DNA of 64,000 nucleotides from Micromonospora sp. NBC_00421 (GCF_036017915.1 NZ_CP107929.1:5026001-5090000), one strand, 5' to 3'. Shown: positions 25,257 to 34,377, counted from the first letter of the stretch. Notes: generated from the letters alone by a model not told the origin. Translations and numbers: made by a program.

Positions 25257-25767
25257 CGTCGTCCTCCCGTCGGGTCCATGCAGCATGACACGGTCCGCGC
25301 CAGATCGACCACGCCCGGAAACCGGGACGGATCCGGCCCGTAGGTGATCGATCCGCGACCTGGGAGTGCCTCGGCTCGGATACGGTCAGCGGGTGGCGTA
25401 CGACGCCCTGGCCGAGAGCCTGCGCCTGACATTTCAGGGTTGCCGGACGGCCGGCTATAGAGGGCTGGTAGCAGGCTCACCGCCCCCGTACGGGTGGCGA
25501 GAGCCGGTGCTCGGTGCCTCCTTCCCGGCGGCGGGCCTATGCGGACCAGTGGGGAAGGCCGTCGTACCGATCGGCGCTGTCTCGGCCGGATGTCGGCAGT
25601 ACGTCCGTGCGTATCAGGATGTGATCTCGGGTGCTATGACGGTCGTCTCCTTCGGTGTTTCGTTCATGGCTTCCACGAAGTCGTTCCGTGCCCCTTCGTA
25701 CCGCATTGATGGATGCGCTTACATTCGGGCCGCGCGGTGGACCCTGTGTTTGGCTGGCGTTCGGTGG
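25257..25767. other. No gene recognised; low-complexity intergenic stretch
   Basis: About 510 bases carry no frame with convincing codon bias or a recognisable product, and base composition is less GC-biased than in neighbouring genes. It separates the metallophosphoesterase from the IS-disrupted transporter locus and may be eroded sequence from that accessory region. Confidence 0.5.
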
Positions 25768-26487
25768 TCATCGGCGGGGCTCCCAGCGGAAGAGTCGGGT
25801 GGCGAGGGCGACGGCGATGACGACCCAGCCGAGCGTGGGCGCGAACAGGAGCAGGGAGTCGGTCACGGCGACGCCGCCGTTCCACGCGTTCATGGTCAGC
25901 TCGGTGGCGGCACCGCCGGGCAGCAGTCGCTTGAGCCAGGGGAGGTTCTCGGTGCCGGAGATGCCGACCCAGGTGGCCATGGCGATCACACCGAGGGTGA
26001 CGGGCAGGGTGGTGACCTGCGCGTGTTCCGGGGAGTTCGTCAGCCCGGCCGTGGCCAGGGCCAGGCCGACCATCATAGCCAGGGTTGCGAGGAACGCCAC
26101 GACCAGCAGAGCGACGTTGGCCGGTGCGCCGGCGACCACGGCCAGGGCGGTCAGGATCGCGGTCACCTGCACGACCGCGAGGACCAGTACGGGCAGCAGC
26201 AGGCCGGCGAGAATGCCGGCGTCGCTTTCCGCGGTGGAGCGCAACCTCTTGAGGAAGAGGTTCTGCCGCCGGGAGGCCAGCGTGGTGACGGCGGTGGCGT
26301 AGAGCCCGAACGCGGTGATCGTGAATATCACGACCGCGGCGATGTAGCCGAGGCTGCCGAGGGCGGCGTAGGTCTCGTGCTGGCGGACGAAGAACGCGCT
26401 GACGACGACCGGGATGATGAGGCTGGTGATCAGTACCAGCCGGTTGCGGAAGATCTGGATCAGTTCGCCTGCGGCGATGGACCACAC
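25768..26487 (-). CDS. ABC transporter permease, DrrB/ABC-2 type
   Basis: The 239-residue ABC-2 permease has six hydrophobic segments, beginning VWSIAAGELIQIFRNRLVLIT and continuing with FAPTLGWVVIAVALATRLFRW at the end. The GTG at 26487 is preferred because AGGAG lies 7 nt before it. The apparent ATG at 26532 is inside the IS110 end. The matching ATPase gene is 1.3 kb upstream, on the other side of the insertion sequence. The permease is intact but may have lost its promoter or depend on the element. Confidence 0.88.
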   Translation of the reverse strand: MWSIAAGELIQIFRNRLVLITSLIIPVVVSAFFVRQHETYAALGSLGYIAAVVIFTITAFGLYATAVTTLASRRQNLFLKRLRSTAESDAGILAGLLLPVLVLAVVQVTAILTALAVVAGAPANVALLVVAFLATLAMMVGLALATAGLTNSPEHAQVTTLPVTLGVIAMATWVGISGTENLPWLKRLLPGGAATELTMNAWNGGVAVTDSLLLFAPTLGWVVIAVALATRLFRWEPRR

Positions 26488-26528
26488 GGTGGAACTCCTG
26501 TCGGGATGGCGGGATGCTCCTATGGATG

Positions 26529-27599
26529 TCAAGCGGCGAGTTGGAGATCGTTTGAGGTGATGAGCTGGTAGAGCTCGCGGGCGATGTAGCGCTTGAGGCA
26601 GCGGATGATCTCTTTCTTGGAGAGGCCTTCCTTGGTGCGGCGTTGCATGTATTCGCGGGTGTGGGGGTCCCAGCGCAGGCGGCAGAGCACGACTCGGTAT
26701 AGGACGGCGTTGGCCTGGCGGTCGCCGCCGCGGTTGAGGCGGTGCCGGGTGGTCTTGCCGGACGAGGCGGGGATCGGGGCGACACCGCAGAGCATGGCGA
26801 AGGCTGCTTCGGAGGCGAGCCGTTCGTGGTTTTCGCCGGCGGTGACCAGCAGTTGGCCGGCGACGTCGGTGCCGACGCCGTTGGCGGCGAGTAGGCCGGG
26901 GTTGATGGCGGCCACCAAGGGATCGAGGACCTCGTCCAGGTCGGTGATCTCGGCGGACAGTTGTTGGTGGCGACGGGCCAGGGACCGCAGGGCGATTTTG
27001 ACGGCGGTTACGGGGGCTGCGGCGTCGGCCGGGTCGAGTCGCATCCTCGCGCAGACGGTGATCAGCTGCTTGACGGTCAGGCCGCGTAGCTGGGCGCGTA
27101 GTTCGTCGGGGGCGGTGACGATCAGGGTCTTGATCTGGCGTTGGGTGTCGGCGCGCTGGTCGACGGCGCTGCGCCGGGCCACCCGCAGGTTGCGCAGGGC
27201 TTCGACGCGGCCGTCGCGCTGCTTGGGGATCCCGGTCCGGTCGCCGGCCAGGGCGGCCTTGGCCGCTTGGATGGCGTCGATCGGGTCGGACTTGCCCTGG
27301 AACCGGCGGGTCTTACGGTCGGGCCGGTCGACCTCAATCACCTCGACCTGCTCGTCGCGCAGCCGGCGGGCCAGACCGGCCCCATAAGCGCCGGTGCCCT
27401 CGATCCCGACTCGCCCCAGGCGACCGAAACCGCGCATCCAGGCCAACAACGCGGTGTAGCCGGCCACCGTGGCCGGGAACTGCTGGGTGCCCAACACTCG
27501 GCCGACCTGGTCGATCACCGCTGCGGTGTGGGTGTCCAGGTGAGTATCGACGCCGCCGGCGACCTCGATCATGGCGATATCGGGTGTAATAGAGGGCAT
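26529..27599 (-). CDS. IS110-family transposase (DEDD plus Ser recombinase)
   Basis: The 356-residue transposase has an N-terminal RuvC-like DEDD domain (GGVDTHLDTHTAAVID with the first Asp; GIEGTGAYGAGLARRL with the Glu). A coiled-coil linker and the C-terminal Tnp_20 domain follow, the latter containing MLCGVAPIPASSGKTTRHRL, which holds the conserved Ser. ATG at 27599 follows AGGACGACG. Known IS110 enzymes work with a bridge RNA encoded next to the gene. Length is typical and no frameshift is seen, so it is probably active. Confidence 0.94.
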   Translation of the reverse strand: MPSITPDIAMIEVAGGVDTHLDTHTAAVIDQVGRVLGTQQFPATVAGYTALLAWMRGFGRLGRVGIEGTGAYGAGLARRLRDEQVEVIEVDRPDRKTRRFQGKSDPIDAIQAAKAALAGDRTGIPKQRDGRVEALRNLRVARRSAVDQRADTQRQIKTLIVTAPDELRAQLRGLTVKQLITVCARMRLDPADAAAPVTAVKIALRSLARRHQQLSAEITDLDEVLDPLVAAINPGLLAANGVGTDVAGQLLVTAGENHERLASEAAFAMLCGVAPIPASSGKTTRHRLNRGGDRQANAVLYRVVLCRLRWDPHTREYMQRRTKEGLSKKEIIRCLKRYIARELYQLITSNDLQLAA

Positions 27600-27820
27600 C
27601 GTCGTCCTGTCGTTCGTGGCTGGCAGCAGGGCGGCACGCACCAGCCGGGCAACGCGGACAAGACAGAGACGGGGCCTCTAGCCAGGCTCCTATGAAGTCA
27701 CAACGCCACGTCCAGTGAGTGCACGAGCACCTCCCGACCGAGGCCGACAAATCCCGTTAAGGACCCGAAGTCAGTCAGTAGCTGGGTCAGACCCCGGGCG
27801 GGAGGTGCTCACCAACATCA
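27600..27820 (-). ncRNA. Candidate IS110 bridge RNA
   Basis: IS110-group elements encode a structured bridge RNA in the end upstream of the transposase, and this end is unusually long and gene-free. GAGCACCTCCCG (27725-27736) and its perfect complement (27799-27810) enclose a 62-nt internal region that could form a guide loop. A second segment (27686-27700) repeats the sequence at the opposite end of the element almost exactly (GCTCCTATGAAGTCA against GCTCCTATGGATGTCA). This is expected if it is a donor-guide segment. The structure is my inference and has not been folded. Confidence 0.6.
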
Positions 27821-27826
27821 TCTCTG

Positions 27827-28708
27827 TCAGTTGCTGATGGCGCGGAAGACGTCGTCGAGGCGGGTCGGTCCGGCCTCCAGGCCCTGCAGCTCGACGGCGT
27901 GGTCCTGCGCCCACCGGAGCAGGAGGTGCAGGTCCTCCTGCAGTCCGAAGGTCTCGACCACGACCTTCCCCTCGGCGTCGGCCACCGCCTGCAGCGGCAG
28001 CTCCGGCGCGCCGGCCGGGAGGGAGAAGCGGATGACGGCCGGCAGGGTGCGGGTCAGTTCGGCCACGGTTCCCTCGCGGTGCAGGGTGCCCTGGTGCATC
28101 AGTCCGATGCGGTCGGCGCGTTGCTGCGCCTCCTCCAGGTAGTGGGTGGTGAGCACGATGGTCGCGCCGTTCTCGCGGAGCCGGTCGACGGTCGTCCAGA
28201 CGGCGTCGCGGGCGGAGATGTCCAGGCCGGTGGTCGGCTCGTCCAGGAAGATCAGGTCCGGGGTGCCGTAGACGGCGGTGGCGAAGTCCAGCCGACGCTT
28301 CTCCCCGCCGGAGAGCTGCGACACCCTCCGGCCGGCCCGGCCGGTGAGATCGACGAGGTCGAGGACCCGGTCAACGTTGTCGGGGCGCCCGCTGAGCCGG
28401 CCGACGAGCCGGACGGACTCGCGGACCGTGAGGTCCGGGGAGAAACCGCTCTCCTGGAGCATCACGCCCATCCGGGGACGGACCACACGCCGGTCCTGCG
28501 GGCTGTGCCCGAAGACGCGCACCGCGCCGGAGGACGGCCTGCGGTGTCCCTCGACAACCTCCAGGGTCGAGGTCTTGCCGGCCCCGTTGGTGCCCAGCAG
28601 CGCGTACAGCTCTCCGGGCTGCACCTCGAAGGAGAGGTCCCTAACGGCGTGGAAGTCACCGTAGGTGAGGTTCAGCCGGTCGACTTCGATGACGGGTGAG
28701 GTGGACAT
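27827..28708 (-). CDS. ABC transporter ATPase, DrrA type
   Basis: The 293-residue ATPase of a drug-efflux-type ABC-2 system has Walker A GTNGAGKTS, signature QLSGGEKRRLDF, Walker B DLIFLDEPTTGLD and the switch His in VLTTHYLEE. The C-terminal extension (DDVFRAIS) is typical of DrrA-like proteins. It was probably co-transcribed with the permease before the IS110 insertion. The divergent two-component system shares its upstream region, so regulation of the transporter by that system is likely. Confidence 0.92.
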   Translation of the reverse strand: MSTSPVIEVDRLNLTYGDFHAVRDLSFEVQPGELYALLGTNGAGKTSTLEVVEGHRRPSSGAVRVFGHSPQDRRVVRPRMGVMLQESGFSPDLTVRESVRLVGRLSGRPDNVDRVLDLVDLTGRAGRRVSQLSGGEKRRLDFATAVYGTPDLIFLDEPTTGLDISARDAVWTTVDRLRENGATIVLTTHYLEEAQQRADRIGLMHQGTLHREGTVAELTRTLPAVIRFSLPAGAPELPLQAVADAEGKVVVETFGLQEDLHLLLRWAQDHAVELQGLEAGPTRLDDVFRAISN

Positions 28709-28742
28709 GCACCCATCACAGCGCGGGCGCCACCTTCCCGTC

Positions 28743-28782
28743 AGTGGCACCATGTCACCGCCGAATGTGACGCGGTGTCACT
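28743..28782. promoter_or_regulatory. Large imperfect inverted repeat between ABC ATPase and histidine kinase genes
   Basis: AGTGGCACCATGTCAC (28743-28758) and GTGACGCGGTGTCACT (28767-28782) match as inverted repeats at 13 of 16 positions around an 8-nt spacer. They lie between divergent genes. A response-regulator dimer site is the obvious reading. Confidence 0.6.
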
Positions 28783-28812
28783 GGTCGTGGCCCTCGGCTG
28801 CCGGATACTGGT

Positions 28813-29970
28813 GTGGTGACCGCGACATCCCCGCGCTTCACCGAGTCGACGCAGGGAAGGCTGCGCCGGCTCAATCTCGCCACGTCACTACCGCCGGTCG
28901 TGTTCGCCGCCGTGGTCCTGCTCTACATCGACGCGCGCACCTGGTGGCATCTCGTCATCCTTGTGCCGGGGGCCGTGGCGGCCGTGGTGGCCTTCGAGCG
29001 GTGGACTGCCAACGACCTGGCCCGGGTAGCGGTCCCGTGTGTGATCGTCGGGGCAGCGGTGTGGCCGCTGGGGGTCCTGGTGACCGGCAGTCCCAACGCC
29101 TACTGGGGGTTCTGCGCCGTCGGTTCGCTTGCCCTGCGCGAGGTCCGGCGACACCGCCGGCTGGCGGTGGCGGGACTGTTCAGCTACGTCGCCGCCGTCG
29201 GCGCGACGCGGCTGATGGTGCAGCGGGACGACGTCGGTCACGTCCTCGTCACCTACGTCCTCGTCCCGACCGCCCTCACCGTCGTCGTGACGGTCTTCAC
29301 CATCGTGGGCGAGCGGTTCTACGACCTCATCCGGGAACTCGAACAGACCCGGGAACGCGAGGCGGAACTTGCCGTGGTCCGCGAGCGCGTGCGGTTCGCC
29401 AGCGACCTGCACGACATCCAGGGACACACCCTGCACGTGGTCAAGCTGAAGATCGCGCTGGCCCAGCGGCTGCTGGGCCGCGACACCGAGCGGGCCGAGA
29501 AGGAGCTGCGCGAGACGTACGCGCTGGTCAGCGACACCATCACGCAGACCAAGGAGCTCGCGTACGCCCAACGGCGGCTCAACCTCACCGCCGAGATCGA
29601 GAACGCGAAGAACCTGTTCGAGGCCGCCGGCATCCGGGTCCGGGTGACCCGCGAGGCCGAGGTCGACGCCCGCGTCAGCGAACTGCTCGGTCAGGTGCTG
29701 CGCGAGACCACCACCAACATCCTGCGCCACGCACAGGCCACCCAGGTACAGATCACACTCTCCGAATCAGGCATCACCATCGTCAACGACGGCGCGACCG
29801 CCGACACCCCACCGCAGCTGCGGGGACTATCCGCGCTGCGGCAGCGAGTGGCGGGTGACGGAGGTCAGCTGAACGTGGAGCAGCACGAGGGGCGCTTCCA
29901 GACGGCCGCGACGTTCCCGCCCGCCCGTGGCGCGGTGAGCCCACCGGCCCGCGAGGAGGGCCGTCGATGA
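28813..29970 (+). CDS. Sensor histidine kinase, DesK/NarX-like
   Basis: This 385-residue membrane kinase has four or five hydrophobic N-terminal helices (about residues 30-160). A HisKA_3 dimerisation domain contains the phospho-acceptor in ASDLHDIQGHTLHVVKLK. A HATPase domain follows with N-box ETTTNILRHA and a G1-like box reading IVNDGAT. GTG starts at 28813 or 28816 are possible; no ribosome binding site is clear. It overlaps the regulator gene by 4 nt. It faces the DrrAB-like transporter genes and probably senses membrane stress or a drug. Confidence 0.92.
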   Translation: MVTATSPRFTESTQGRLRRLNLATSLPPVVFAAVVLLYIDARTWWHLVILVPGAVAAVVAFERWTANDLARVAVPCVIVGAAVWPLGVLVTGSPNAYWGFCAVGSLALREVRRHRRLAVAGLFSYVAAVGATRLMVQRDDVGHVLVTYVLVPTALTVVVTVFTIVGERFYDLIRELEQTREREAELAVVRERVRFASDLHDIQGHTLHVVKLKIALAQRLLGRDTERAEKELRETYALVSDTITQTKELAYAQRRLNLTAEIENAKNLFEAAGIRVRVTREAEVDARVSELLGQVLRETTTNILRHAQATQVQITLSESGITIVNDGATADTPPQLRGLSALRQRVAGDGGQLNVEQHEGRFQTAATFPPARGAVSPPAREEGRR

Positions 29971-30569
29971 CGACGATCGTGCTCGCCGACGACGAGGTGC
30001 TGCTGCGTACGGCCCTCGCCGCGCTGCTGCCCATGGAGGGTGACATCACCGTCCTCGCCGAGGCGCAGGACGGCGCGACGGCCATCGAGGCCACCCTGCG
30101 GCACCGCCCCGACGTGCTGGTCATCGACCTGGAGATGCCCGGTGTCGACGGCCTCGGCGCGGTCGCTGAGATCCGCCGGACTCGACCCGAGCAGGTGGTC
30201 CTCATGCTGACCCGGCACGCCCGCCCCGGGGTGCTGCGCAAGGCGTTGAAACTCGGCGTCCAGGGCTTCGTCAGCAAGTCCGCCGAGCCTGCCCACATCA
30301 CCTCCGTCATCGCCACCCTGCACGCCGGCAGACGCTGGATCGACCCGGACGTCTCCGCGCTCGCCGTCACCGACGACTCCCCCCTCACCGACCGCGAAGC
30401 CGACGTCCTACGGGTCACCGGCGAGGGCTACTCGGTCACCGACATCGCCGCCCGACTGCACCTCGCACCGGGAACCGTCCGCAACTACCTCTCCAACGCC
30501 ATGCGCAAGACCCAGACCCGGACCCGCCACGAAGCGGCCCGATATGCCCGCGAACACGACTGGCTGTAA
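29967..30569 (+). CDS. NarL/LuxR-family response regulator
   Basis: The 200-residue protein has a receiver domain with the phospho-acceptor Asp in VLVIDLEMPG and the conserved Lys in GFVSKSAEP. A C-terminal LuxR helix-turn-helix domain follows (LTDREADVLRVTGEGYSVTDIA). It overlaps the kinase gene by 4 nt. The likely operator is the inverted repeat at 28743-28782, giving control of the divergent ABC transporter. Confidence 0.93.
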   Translation: MTTIVLADDEVLLRTALAALLPMEGDITVLAEAQDGATAIEATLRHRPDVLVIDLEMPGVDGLGAVAEIRRTRPEQVVLMLTRHARPGVLRKALKLGVQGFVSKSAEPAHITSVIATLHAGRRWIDPDVSALAVTDDSPLTDREADVLRVTGEGYSVTDIAARLHLAPGTVRNYLSNAMRKTQTRTRHEAARYAREHDWL

Positions 30570-30628
30570 CCGGCGGTACGGGCGTCCTCGCCGAGGCGCG
30601 AGACCACAACACTCGATGGATTGAGAGC

Positions 30629-31807
30629 ATGACCTCCACCTGGATCGATACCCCGATCACCGCGGACCTCCTACCCGGCGCGCTCGACGTGCAGCACACC
30701 GCGCGCGGTGTGCTGCCGCACCGGCTGCCCGCCTGGGCGCGCGCCCAGAACACCGACAGTCAGCTCGCCATGGTGGAGGCCCAGCCCGCCGGCGTACGGC
30801 TGGCCATCCGCACCCGCGCCACCGCGATCGAGCTGGACGCGCTGCCTACCCGATGGACCTACACCGGCCTGCCGTCCCGCCCCGACGGTGTGTACGACCT
30901 GCTCGTCGACGGTCAGCTGATCGACCAGGCCAGCGTCGCCGGTGGTGACACGGTGACCATCGACATGAGCAGCGGGACCACGCAGCGCCGGTCGGGTCCA
31001 CCCGGCACCGTCCGCTTCACCGGCCTGCCCGACCGGATGAAGCACGTCGAGATCTGGCTACCGCACAACGAGACCACCGAACTCGTCGCCCTGCGCACCG
31101 ACGCCCCCGTCACACCGGCGCCCATCCGAGGTCGCCGGGTGTGGCTGCACCACGGGAGTTCCATCAGCCAGGGCTCCAACGCCGCCGGCCCCACCACCAC
31201 CTGGCCGGCCCTCGCCGCCCGCTCGGGCGGCGTCGACCTGGTCAACCTCGGCTTCGGCGGCAGCGCGCTGCTCGACCCGTTCACCGCCCGCACCATGCGC
31301 GACACCCCGGCCGATCTGATCAGCGTGAAGATCGGCATCAACCTGGTCAACACCGACGTGATGCGGCTGCGCGCCCTCGGCCCGGCCGTGCACGGCTTCC
31401 TCGACACCATCCGCGACGGCCATCCCCACACGCCGCTGCTGGTCATCTCCCCGATCTACTGCCCCATCCACGAGGACACGCCCGGCCCCGGCTCGTTCGA
31501 CCTCGCCGCCCTCGCCACCGGGCAGGTGCGGTTCCGGGCCACTGGCGATCCGGCCGAGAAGGCGACCGGGAAGCTCACCCTCGGCGTCGTCCGGGAGGAG
31601 CTGGCCCGGATCACCGTCCAGCGGGCGGCCGCCGACCCGAACCTTCATCACCTCGACGGTCTCGCTCTCTACGGCGAGGCCGACTTCGCCGAGCTGCCGC
31701 TCCCCGACGACCTGCACCCGGACACCGCCGCCCACCGGCGTATCGCCGAACGCTTCGGGCCGCAGGTGTTCGACACCAACGGCCCCTTCGCGGGCCCTGT
31801 TGCCTGA
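30629..31807 (+). CDS. SGNH/GDSL-family hydrolase
   Basis: This 392-residue protein has an N-terminal jelly-roll-like domain and a C-terminal SGNH esterase domain. The GDSL-like block reads WLHHGSSISQGSN, block II is NLGFGGSAL, block III is VKIGINLVN and the final Asp/His block is LPDDLHPDTAAH. No signal peptide is seen, so it is probably cytosolic. It is likely a carbohydrate or ester deacylase, but the substrate is unknown. No regulatory site is obvious upstream. Confidence 0.85.
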   Translation: MTSTWIDTPITADLLPGALDVQHTARGVLPHRLPAWARAQNTDSQLAMVEAQPAGVRLAIRTRATAIELDALPTRWTYTGLPSRPDGVYDLLVDGQLIDQASVAGGDTVTIDMSSGTTQRRSGPPGTVRFTGLPDRMKHVEIWLPHNETTELVALRTDAPVTPAPIRGRRVWLHHGSSISQGSNAAGPTTTWPALAARSGGVDLVNLGFGGSALLDPFTARTMRDTPADLISVKIGINLVNTDVMRLRALGPAVHGFLDTIRDGHPHTPLLVISPIYCPIHEDTPGPGSFDLAALATGQVRFRATGDPAEKATGKLTLGVVREELARITVQRAAADPNLHHLDGLALYGEADFAELPLPDDLHPDTAAHRRIAERFGPQVFDTNGPFAGPVA

Positions 31808-31841
31808 TCGGGCCGGGGAGACCCGGTGGAGGCGGGATGAA

Positions 31842-32042
31842 CTGACCCGTCAACTCGCGGCCCTGCGGCAGTTGGAGCGGAACGGGGTTGTCGATCGGAC
31901 GCTTCATGCCACCGTTCCGCCACGCACCGAGTACCGACTTACCCCCGCCGGCCGGGATCTGCACGACACGATCAATGACTTCTGCCGGTGGAGCCGCCGC
32001 CAACTGGATGAGGTCCTGACCTCGCGTCGCCGGTTCGATTAG
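31842..32042 (+). pseudogene. Truncated HxlR-type regulator remnant
   Basis: The frame encodes the C-terminal half of an HxlR-family winged helix: LTRQLAALRQLERNGVVDRT, then VPPRTEYRLTPAGRDLHD. The first helices of the DNA-binding domain are missing because the preceding gene runs into it. It is most likely a decayed gene fragment; a functional short protein is not expected. Confidence 0.65.
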
Positions 32043-32542
32043 GCCGGACTTCCGAGCGCCACCGCCTCGCGCCCGGCAGCCTTCCCGGTCGGGCGATCGC
32101 CGCCGACCGCCCCTTCGCGGAACGCCGCTCCTGATCCACCCGCGGTCAGTCCGCACCGCGCCGCTGATGCCCGATCGGCATGAATCCCGCGATTTCTGTC
32201 TTCGACCCGCGCGGAGCCGGTCCATGCGACGATCCCGACGGCGACCGCCACCCCGAGCAGGCTCCCGACCGCGGAGACGAGGCGCTCTCCGCGCAGCAGC
32301 CGAAAGACGACCAACGCCAGCCCGGTCGCGACGGCGACGGCGACGGCGACGGCGATCAGCAGCGGCAGCAACGCGTTCGCCGTCACGAACACGACTACCG
32401 GGATCGTCGAGTAGACGAACCCGGAGACGCCGCCCACCTGGTCCAGGATGGTCGGGCTGGTGGCCTGGCCGGCGTCGTCGGGGCGGGCGGAACCGCGATG
32501 ACGCTCCGGCACCACTTGCGGTGATCCCTCGTCGATATGCAC
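32039..32542 (-). pseudogene. Truncated DUF3159 membrane protein
   Basis: The frame contains ILDQVGGVSGFVYSTIPVVV, then a second hydrophobic helix pair and FRLLRGERLVSAVGSLLGVA, which look like the first half of a DUF3159 protein. After WTGSAR the frame turns into charged sequence without helices, as if a frameshift had occurred near 32200. The usual second half is absent. The start ATG at 32542 lacks a good ribosome binding site. Confidence 0.6.
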
Positions 32543-32975
32543 CGAAACAATAAGCAGGTATGCCGCAGCGGCACACTCAAGCCGGCCCGGCCCGGTGTGG
32601 CCGACCTCACGGCAACCGAGCCGGCCGCCTCGCGGCCGGGCAGGTTCAGCCGACGGGTTCGTCCCGGTCGAGGATGACGTTGACGCGCTGTAGGACGTCG
32701 ATCTGCACGGGTTGTGCAGTTCGACGACCGCGTGGGGGAAGCACTCTCGCCTCCTGTCCGACCCGCCCTCAGCGGACTCGCCCCCATCCGAACCTGTGCC
32801 CTCGGGTCACAGTCAAACGGCGGCTGGGCAGCTCTTCCGCTGACGATTCCGGGGCCCCACAGGGCGGCTCCGACCGCCCGGGCCGTCAGTCCCCCTACCG
32901 AGTTGAGTGTGCCGCTACGGTCGGGTGTTCCCTCGGACGCGCACTCTGTTGAACGACTCGATCCCGGAGGCTCCC
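32543..32975. other. No gene recognised between two pseudogenes
   Basis: About 430 bases with short overlapping frames and no recognisable protein. A CGGAGG ribosome binding site at its end belongs to the next pseudogene. It appears to be part of a degenerating segment. Confidence 0.5.
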
Positions 32976-33710
32976 ATGACCTTGTTCGACACCGGCCCGC
33001 CAGCGGACCGGCCCAGCTCACCAGCTCAGGGGCGTACCACCGGTCGCTTCCGCGCCGCTGCCGGGGCGACCGCGGTGCTCGCCCTGCTGGCGGCCTGTAC
33101 GAGCATCCCGACCTCGGCGGGTTCCGACCCGCAGCCGTCCGCAGCCGACCTGACGGCGTACTAGGGGCAGAAGTTGTCGTTCGGCTCGTGCGAGGGCTAC
33201 GGCACCACGCCGAACGAGAAGAAGAGCTTCGTCAAGCCTTTCGAGTGCGCCCGGCTCAAGGTGCCGCTGGACTACCAGGACGCGAAGGGCAGGACCATTC
33301 AGGTCGCGGTGCTCCGGCTCCCTGCCCAGGGTGATCCCGGACAGCGCAACGGGTCACTGGTGCTCAACCCGGGCGGCCCGGGCGGTTCGGGCATGACCCA
33401 GGCGACGAGCTTCGTCGCCGCATACGCGAAGAGCCCGGTGCTGCAGCGGTTCGACGTGGTGGGGTTCGATCCGCGTGGGGTCGGGTCGTCGACGCCCGCG
33501 ATCAGCTGTTTCACCGACGCCGAACGCGATCGCGGCGAGGACCAGACCACGTTGCTGGCGTCGTCGGGTGAGTGGAGCCAGGACGACACCCGGCAGCTGC
33601 TGGCGGGAAGCGGCAGCGCAGGAGCAGACGCTTCCTGTCGACGCCGATGGGAGTCCACTAATGCGGTGAAGCGGGTGCCCGCCGCGTCGGAGCTTCCATC
33701 GACGCGGTGA
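32976..33710 (+). pseudogene. Alpha/beta hydrolase lipoprotein (TAP-like) with in-frame stop and lost C-terminus
   Basis: The gene starts normally (CGGAGG, ATG) with a lipoprotein signal, lipobox LAAC and a threonine/serine-rich linker. An in-frame TAG at 33162-33164 interrupts it; the same frame then continues with FGSCEGYGTTPNEK, VLNPGGPGGSGMTQA and FDVVGFDPRGVGSSTP, all typical of secreted tripeptidyl-aminopeptidase-like hydrolases. The catalytic Ser, Asp and His regions that should follow are missing. The gene is therefore broken twice. Confidence 0.8.
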
Positions 33711-33816
33711 AGGTCGTAGTGGGGGTGACCGTGACCGGGGATCGCCGGCCCCGGCCGCCGTTCGGTGGCGGTCCGACTCCCCCGCCAACCGTCGCGGCAC
33801 CTGCTTGAATGGCGGT

Positions 33817-34377
33817 GTGCAGGTCAGCAGGGACGGACGGAGTTGGCGCATCGGCACCGCCGACGACGTGGCATGGATCGCTCGTCACACCACTGCCGGC
33901 TTCTCGATCACCACCGCCGTCCCGCAGACCTTCGACGCCTACGCCACGACGTACCAGGCCGACGATGTCACCGCCGCCGTCTACGAGCAGGCCCTGGTCG
34001 AGGACCTCAGCACGCACACCCCGGAACAGCCGTGGTGGCTGGCCTACCTCGACACCGGCGCCCACGACGTCGTCTTCCCCCACGCCCCGAGGGTGTCGCT
34101 CTACTGGGACTGGTCCTACGTGCTCGTCGAGGCCGGCCCCGAGCAGGCCCTGACCTGGCGCACCGGCGGCCACATGCGCCACGACCTCGGGGCGCTACCC
34201 GACCTGTTCTTCCCCGCCGACCGGTCGTGGCTGGTCTCCGCGCTCTGGGACGACACCTGGACCTGCGTCGGCGGCCCCGCACCACTGATCCACACCCTCG
34301 CGCGCGACCCCCTGGTCAACGCCCGCCGGGTCCGACCCGACGAGGACGCGCTGCCACCGGGGCTGACCCGCGAGTGA
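33817..34377 (+). CDS. Conserved hypothetical protein
   Basis: The 186-residue soluble protein begins VQVSRDGRSWRIGTADDVAW and contains PWWLAYLDTGAHDVVFPHAP and YWDWSYVLVEAGPEQALTW. It is rich in Trp and acidic residues. No domain is recognised. The GTG at 33817 was chosen because it fits the start of the conserved pattern; a TTG four codons upstream is possible. Codon bias is normal, unlike the pseudogenes just before it. Confidence 0.7.
   Translation: MQVSRDGRSWRIGTADDVAWIARHTTAGFSITTAVPQTFDAYATTYQADDVTAAVYEQALVEDLSTHTPEQPWWLAYLDTGAHDVVFPHAPRVSLYWDWSYVLVEAGPEQALTWRTGGHMRHDLGALPDLFFPADRSWLVSALWDDTWTCVGGPAPLIHTLARDPLVNARRVRPDEDALPPGLTRE

Larger units (their letters stand above)
26516..27824 (-). 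mobile_element. IS110-family insertion sequence inside an ABC transporter operon
   Basis: The element carries one DEDD-type transposase on the minus strand and a long structured non-coding end upstream of it. It lies exactly between the ABC ATPase stop and the permease ribosome binding site, which are normally adjacent. GCTCCTATG occurs at 26516-26524 just outside the transposase stop, and again at 27686-27694 in the non-coding end. Exact boundaries are not certain, since IS110 elements lack clear terminal inverted repeats. The transposase is intact, so the insertion is probably recent. Confidence 0.85.

Noticed and set aside
27686..27694. Reading GCTCCTATG copies as a simple target duplication defining the IS end
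   Set aside because: It would place more than 100 bases of structured sequence outside the element between the two transporter genes; the guide-segment reading fits better, but both remain possible.
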